Source: JAWKNZ01 sp041391425 (GTDB lineage: Bacteria > Bdellovibrionota_B > Oligoflexia > Oligoflexales > JAWKNZ01). From it: a stretch of 64,000 nt of DNA. The stretch covers positions 124,001-188,000 of the forward strand of contig JAWKNZ010000008.1 in assembly GCA_041391425.1 (NCBI GenBank). Reading direction: 5' to 3'. Shown here piece after piece: positions 61,266 through 64,000 of this stretch (the first letter of the stretch is position 1; every line of letters begins with the position of its first letter). Made by a program: the position numbers and the translations under genes. Below the pieces are notes generated by a model. It ran no database searches. It was not told the DNA's origin and was given only the letters and a program-made list of their open reading frames with translations.

Positions 61266-62153
61266 ATGGCTGAAAAGAAGCAGACAGAGGAAAGAGCGGA
61301 GAGCTCCAAAACGAAAAATACTTTAGATATATATGGTTACACTGATTATCGATGTTTCCTTCGTGATTTTTACGAGTCTCGCAAATCAAGCCAAAGAGGA
61401 TACAGCTATAGAAGTTTTTCAAAAACCGCTGGTTTCTCATCCCCCAACTTTCTCAAGCTCGTTATAGACGGCAAACGAAATATTAGCCAAGAAACCATCG
61501 AAAAATTCATCAAAGCTTTAGGGCTACAAAATAAGAGAGCAGAATATTTCCGCGTTCTCGTCAACATGAATCAATCTAAAAGTGACAATGAAAAAGAAAT
61601 TTTTTTCTACCAGCTGCGAAGCATGACTCCAAAAGCCAAGAGAAGAGAGCTTAATTTAGAAAGTTTACAATACTTAAGTAACTGGCTATATCCGGTCATC
61701 CGCGAAATGATCTCATTAGGGGAGTTTCGTGAAGATCCACACTGGATAGCAAGAAGGGTGACGGCTGACATCAGCCCTAACGATGTAGAGTCAGCTATGA
61801 GATTTCTTATTAAAGAAAAATTCATTGAAAAAGACAGAGACAGTGGCAAATGGACAGCCAAAGAGGACATGGTCTTATCCTCAGATGAGGTACGAAGTCT
61901 AGCAATTAGAAATTATCACCGACAAATGATCGAAAGAGCCAAAGAAACACTAGAGGGCCTGGACTTAAAAGAAAGAGAATTCGGAGCCGTAACTTTTGTA
62001 ATGCCCGAAAGTCTTATAGATGAGCTAAAAAATAAGTTAAAAACCTTCCGTAGCGAGCTGCATGCATGGTCTGTACAAGCTTGTGAAGATCAACCTTCTG
62101 ATGTTGTTATACAAGTCAATTTTCAAATGTTTCCCCATACAAAAAAACTATAA
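61266..62153 (+). CDS. TIGR02147-family protein (helix-turn-helix-like regulator)
   Basis: 295 residues. The diagnostic start is a stretch like YTDYRCFLRDFYESRKSSQR, followed by YSYRSFSKTAGFSSPNFLKL and IDGKRNISQETIEKF, which reads as a helix-turn-helix related to phage repressors. The middle has LQYLSNWLYPVIREM and DISPNDVESAMRFLIKEKF, then the C-terminal part ends with VIQVNFQMFPHTK. This family is abundant in Bdellovibrio and Fibrobacter and otherwise rare, so it is a useful taxonomic marker. Its targets are not known. ATG 61266 has AGGGGACG upstream. The short charged leader (EKKQTEERAESS) is probably disordered. Confidence 0.9.
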   Translation: MAEKKQTEERAESSKTKNTLDIYGYTDYRCFLRDFYESRKSSQRGYSYRSFSKTAGFSSPNFLKLVIDGKRNISQETIEKFIKALGLQNKRAEYFRVLVNMNQSKSDNEKEIFFYQLRSMTPKAKRRELNLESLQYLSNWLYPVIREMISLGEFREDPHWIARRVTADISPNDVESAMRFLIKEKFIEKDRDSGKWTAKEDMVLSSDEVRSLAIRNYHRQMIERAKETLEGLDLKEREFGAVTFVMPESLIDELKNKLKTFRSELHAWSVQACEDQPSDVVIQVNFQMFPHTKKL

Positions 62154-62194
62154 GAACTCTCCAAACATCAGGGCTAGGAAACCGATAAACCCAT

Positions 62195-63157
62195 TCAACT
62201 ATCTGCCAGTTGTTTCCATATACTTTGCATATCTTCCGGGACTGGACACTCCAATTCCACTAACTTTTCCGTTACTGGATGCAAAAAAGAGAGGCAAGCT
62301 GCATGCAAGCACAAACGGTCTGCTTCTGTCAAACGTAATACCCTTTCGGTCAGACCATGATCCATATACTCTAAAAAAACACTTTCATCAGGATAATACT
62401 TTTTTTCACCAACAAGCGGTAACCCATACCAAGCCGCATGAATGCGAATCTGGTGTGTTCTACCAGTCAGTGGTAATACTCTTAAATAACAATGAGAATT
62501 TGTCTTTTCCACCACTTCAAAAAACGTTTGTGAAGGCAGACCATCTTGCACAACCCATTTTTTTAAACGAAAAGAAGAATGAGGATAATCGCCTATCTTT
62601 TCATTTACAGACCATTGATCATTTGTAGGAATTCCACGAACAAAAGCAATGTAGACTTTTTTCATAACGCGATGTCGAAACTCTTCAGACAGCTTTGCCC
62701 TTAACTCGGGCGTTCCAGCACATAGCACAATTCCGCTAGTTTCTCTATCTAGACGATGGACTGCCGCCCATTCATGTCCAAGTTTTTCTCTTATTACTTC
62801 AGAAAAAGTATTTTTAAAGTACCTTCCTCCTTCATGCATAGGCAAGTTAGATGGCTTATAAACCGCAATAATTCCATCTTGTTCCCACAACACTTCAATT
62901 TTTCGGTCTACTTCAGGTTCAGATACTTGTGGGTGGAAATAGCAGATTGAATCATCCACCCTAAGCCTATATGCAGCTCGCACAGCCTTGCGATTAATCA
63001 ACACTTCATCATTTTTGATTCTCTTTTTCCAAGAACTTCTGGTCAAAAACGGAAATTGCTCAGCAAGAAATTCGTCTAATCGACGTCCGCAGTCCTTATG
63101 TTCAATTTCTTTCCCCAATGCTCTAAAATCACTAGGAAGTTCTCTCTCAATATTCAT
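62195..63157 (-). CDS. RluA-family pseudouridine synthase
   Basis: Isomerises uridine to pseudouridine in rRNA or tRNA. The N-terminal S4-like domain (about 20-75: RRLDEFLAEQFPFLTRSSW, DEVLINRKAVRAAYRL) is followed by the catalytic domain with AVHRLDRETSGIVL, where Asp is the nucleophile, and LPLTGRTHQIRIHAAW plus LCLHAACLSFLHP. Length 320 is normal. The specific target (RluA, RluC or RluD position) cannot be decided from the sequence. It is convergent with the TIGR02147 gene. ATG 63157. Confidence 0.93.
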   Translation of the reverse strand: MNIERELPSDFRALGKEIEHKDCGRRLDEFLAEQFPFLTRSSWKKRIKNDEVLINRKAVRAAYRLRVDDSICYFHPQVSEPEVDRKIEVLWEQDGIIAVYKPSNLPMHEGGRYFKNTFSEVIREKLGHEWAAVHRLDRETSGIVLCAGTPELRAKLSEEFRHRVMKKVYIAFVRGIPTNDQWSVNEKIGDYPHSSFRLKKWVVQDGLPSQTFFEVVEKTNSHCYLRVLPLTGRTHQIRIHAAWYGLPLVGEKKYYPDESVFLEYMDHGLTERVLRLTEADRLCLHAACLSFLHPVTEKLVELECPVPEDMQSIWKQLADS

Positions 63158-63512
63158 TTTGCGCTATATAACTCAATTGAAATTACCTGAAAAAACCTTA
63201 AATACACTACCTCGGCCAAATAGCAACCGATTTTTCACATCCTAAAAAGCTTCTATTTACATGAAAAATTATATATTTTTAGATAGTTATGATTATTTAT
63301 CGCCCTATTTAAAACATCTACCAATAAAACCTATGGCATGTATTTTATTTGAATTTTTCAAGGTATCTGAACTTTCTGAAAAAATGTCCGATATTACTAT
63401 GAGGCTGGTCTTGACACAAAGCACTAAGACACCAACGAATCAGAGCTATCGCTCTTTCTGACGCGATATAAGGGAAGCTCACAAGACTGCTTCTAATAAA
63501 ACAAGCAGAGGG
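63158..63512. other. Intergenic region
   Basis: 355 bases between divergent genes. Two short overlapping frames on opposite strands (63261-63461 and 63345-63569) have no family resemblance and conflict with each other, so neither is called. No repeat or hairpin was recognised. Confidence 0.4.
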
Positions 63513-63905
63513 ATGAAAGATAATCGCATGGGAAAAATTATAAAATTTCCAACAAATCATAGATTTCAAGATCAGATAACCAAAGAAGTGTATCCGAGTT
63601 ATGAATCTGCCTTATCAGAGTTTATGGAAAAAATAGAAACCAAAGAATTCTTCCAAGCAGGAGTCCCGCTAAGCTGGTTACTCCATATCGGCGTACCTAC
63701 GGCTACAAAATTTGCTAAAATCTATCATAAGAAAATTCAGAAAGAACCTGCCATTAAAGAAGATTTAGCAAAATTAGCACTTTACATAAAATCAAGCTCA
63801 GCTAACGATTTCATTCATATAATGCACAAGTGTTTTGATGTTCAAGGTACTCAAGCCATCAATTTATATATCCAAATAAAAAAAAATATACAAAAGCAAA
63901 GCTGA
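63513..63905 (+). CDS. Hypothetical protein
   Basis: 130 residues, mostly helical by pattern, no signal peptide or membrane segment. Typical stretches are IIKFPTNHRFQDQITKEVYP at the start and LSWLLHIGVPTATKFAKIYH in the middle. It ends with a Lys/Gln-rich tail. No family recognised. AGAGGG lies immediately before ATG 63513, which is too close to be ideal; ATG 63528 (codon 6, MGKIIKF) is an alternative. It converges on the tdh end, with eight bases between stop codons. Confidence 0.55.
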   Translation: MKDNRMGKIIKFPTNHRFQDQITKEVYPSYESALSEFMEKIETKEFFQAGVPLSWLLHIGVPTATKFAKIYHKKIQKEPAIKEDLAKLALYIKSSSANDFIHIMHKCFDVQGTQAINLYIQIKKNIQKQS

Positions 63906-63913
63906 AACGACAG

Positions 63914-64000
63914 CTATCTCCAATCTAAGATAACTTTACCAGATTGTCCATTTTGCATAACAGCAAAGCCTTTTTCAAACTCATCAACAGGATAGTGATG
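63914..64000 (-). CDS. tdh: L-threonine 3-dehydrogenase, C-terminal end (partial)
   Basis: The last 28 codons of a minus-strand gene cut by the window edge. They read [19 protein letters not shown] then SGKVILDWR and TAG at 63914-63916. This closely follows the C-terminus of Zn-dependent threonine dehydrogenase (E. coli ends with [20 protein letters not shown]), which oxidises threonine to 2-amino-3-ketobutyrate. A related sorbitol- or alcohol-dehydrogenase of the same superfamily is the only alternative I consider. Confidence 0.85.
   Translation of the reverse strand, partial: [28 protein letters not shown]

Noticed and set aside
62062..62628. 188-codon plus-strand frame
   Set aside because: It is antisense to the RluA-family gene and overlaps the end of the TIGR02147 gene; composition is not protein-like.
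63261..63569. Two short frames on opposite strands
   Set aside because: They overlap each other, lack ribosome sites and resemble no family.

Overview
The window is low-GC DNA (clearly A+T-rich by eye) from a Gram-negative, aerobic bacterium. An outer membrane is implied by KDO-8-phosphate synthase, a retrograde lipid transport (Mla) locus, an LpoA-like partner of a class A PBP and many lipoproteins or signal peptides. The haem O and haem A synthases imply a cytochrome aa3-type oxidase. A TIGR02147-family regulator, paired ArsA-like ATPases, a Bdellovibrio-style HNH endonuclease remnant, a giant AAA-coupled Ser/Thr kinase and a DUF4430-like secreted protein together suggest the Bdellovibrionota (Bdellovibrio/Oligoflexia/Silvanigrella side). 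That placement is inference from gene families, not a phylogeny.

Layout. 1-6000: a Cys-rich gene end, a vWA surface protein with a proline-rich tail, a dispersed repeat carrying an expanded heptamer array, a broken HNH endonuclease, palindromic intergenic DNA, and a GGDEF protein with a degenerate receiver. 6-12.2 kb: PBP1A with a probable periplasmic activator, pyruvate kinase, an HU-type protein. 12.3-16.5 kb: a secreted fungalysin-like metalloprotease with a P domain and a membrane-anchored protein of unknown role. 16.8-20.2 kb: mlaE-mlaF-mlaD, the MlaD having a long helical part and a barrel-like C-terminus. 20.8-23.1 kb: two ArsA-like ATPases and TatA. 23.3-32.8 kb: signalling block with a 1836-residue Ser/Thr kinase, and a hybrid histidine kinase divergent from an NtrC-type regulator. 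33-36 kb: kdsA, a secreted protein with a probable ATT start and a decayed propeller lipoprotein. 36.3-45.4 kb: ppk-ppx-holA and a soluble lytic transglycosylase. 45.6-54.5 kb: srkA, a hybrid kinase-cheR-cheB operon, small secreted proteins. 54.5-61 kb (minus strand): tRNA-Leu, secG, tRNA-Phe, map, nfu, a hydroxyacid dehydrogenase, a Cox11-like protein, ctaB, ctaA, a 49-residue membrane protein, and a frameshifted bcp. 61-64 kb: a TIGR02147 protein, an RluA pseudouridine synthase, a small hypothetical protein and the end of tdh.

The least expected content is between genes. Two families of small palindromic transposable elements (MITEs) are each present twice. One is 165 bp with GTAA-type ends and 8-bp target duplications. 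The other begins and ends with CTAG and exists in a long and a short form. A third dispersed repeat is present twice in opposite orientation, and one copy has an 11-unit CACCTAG expansion. No transposase is present in the window, so these would have to be mobilised in trans.

Functionally the window is mostly envelope biology (peptidoglycan synthesis and turnover, LPS core precursor, lipid transport, protein export), signalling, polyphosphate metabolism and cytochrome oxidase maturation. Four genes look damaged: the HNH gene, the propeller lipoprotein, bcp, and a short remnant next to a MITE. No CRISPR array, phage or complete insertion sequence was seen.
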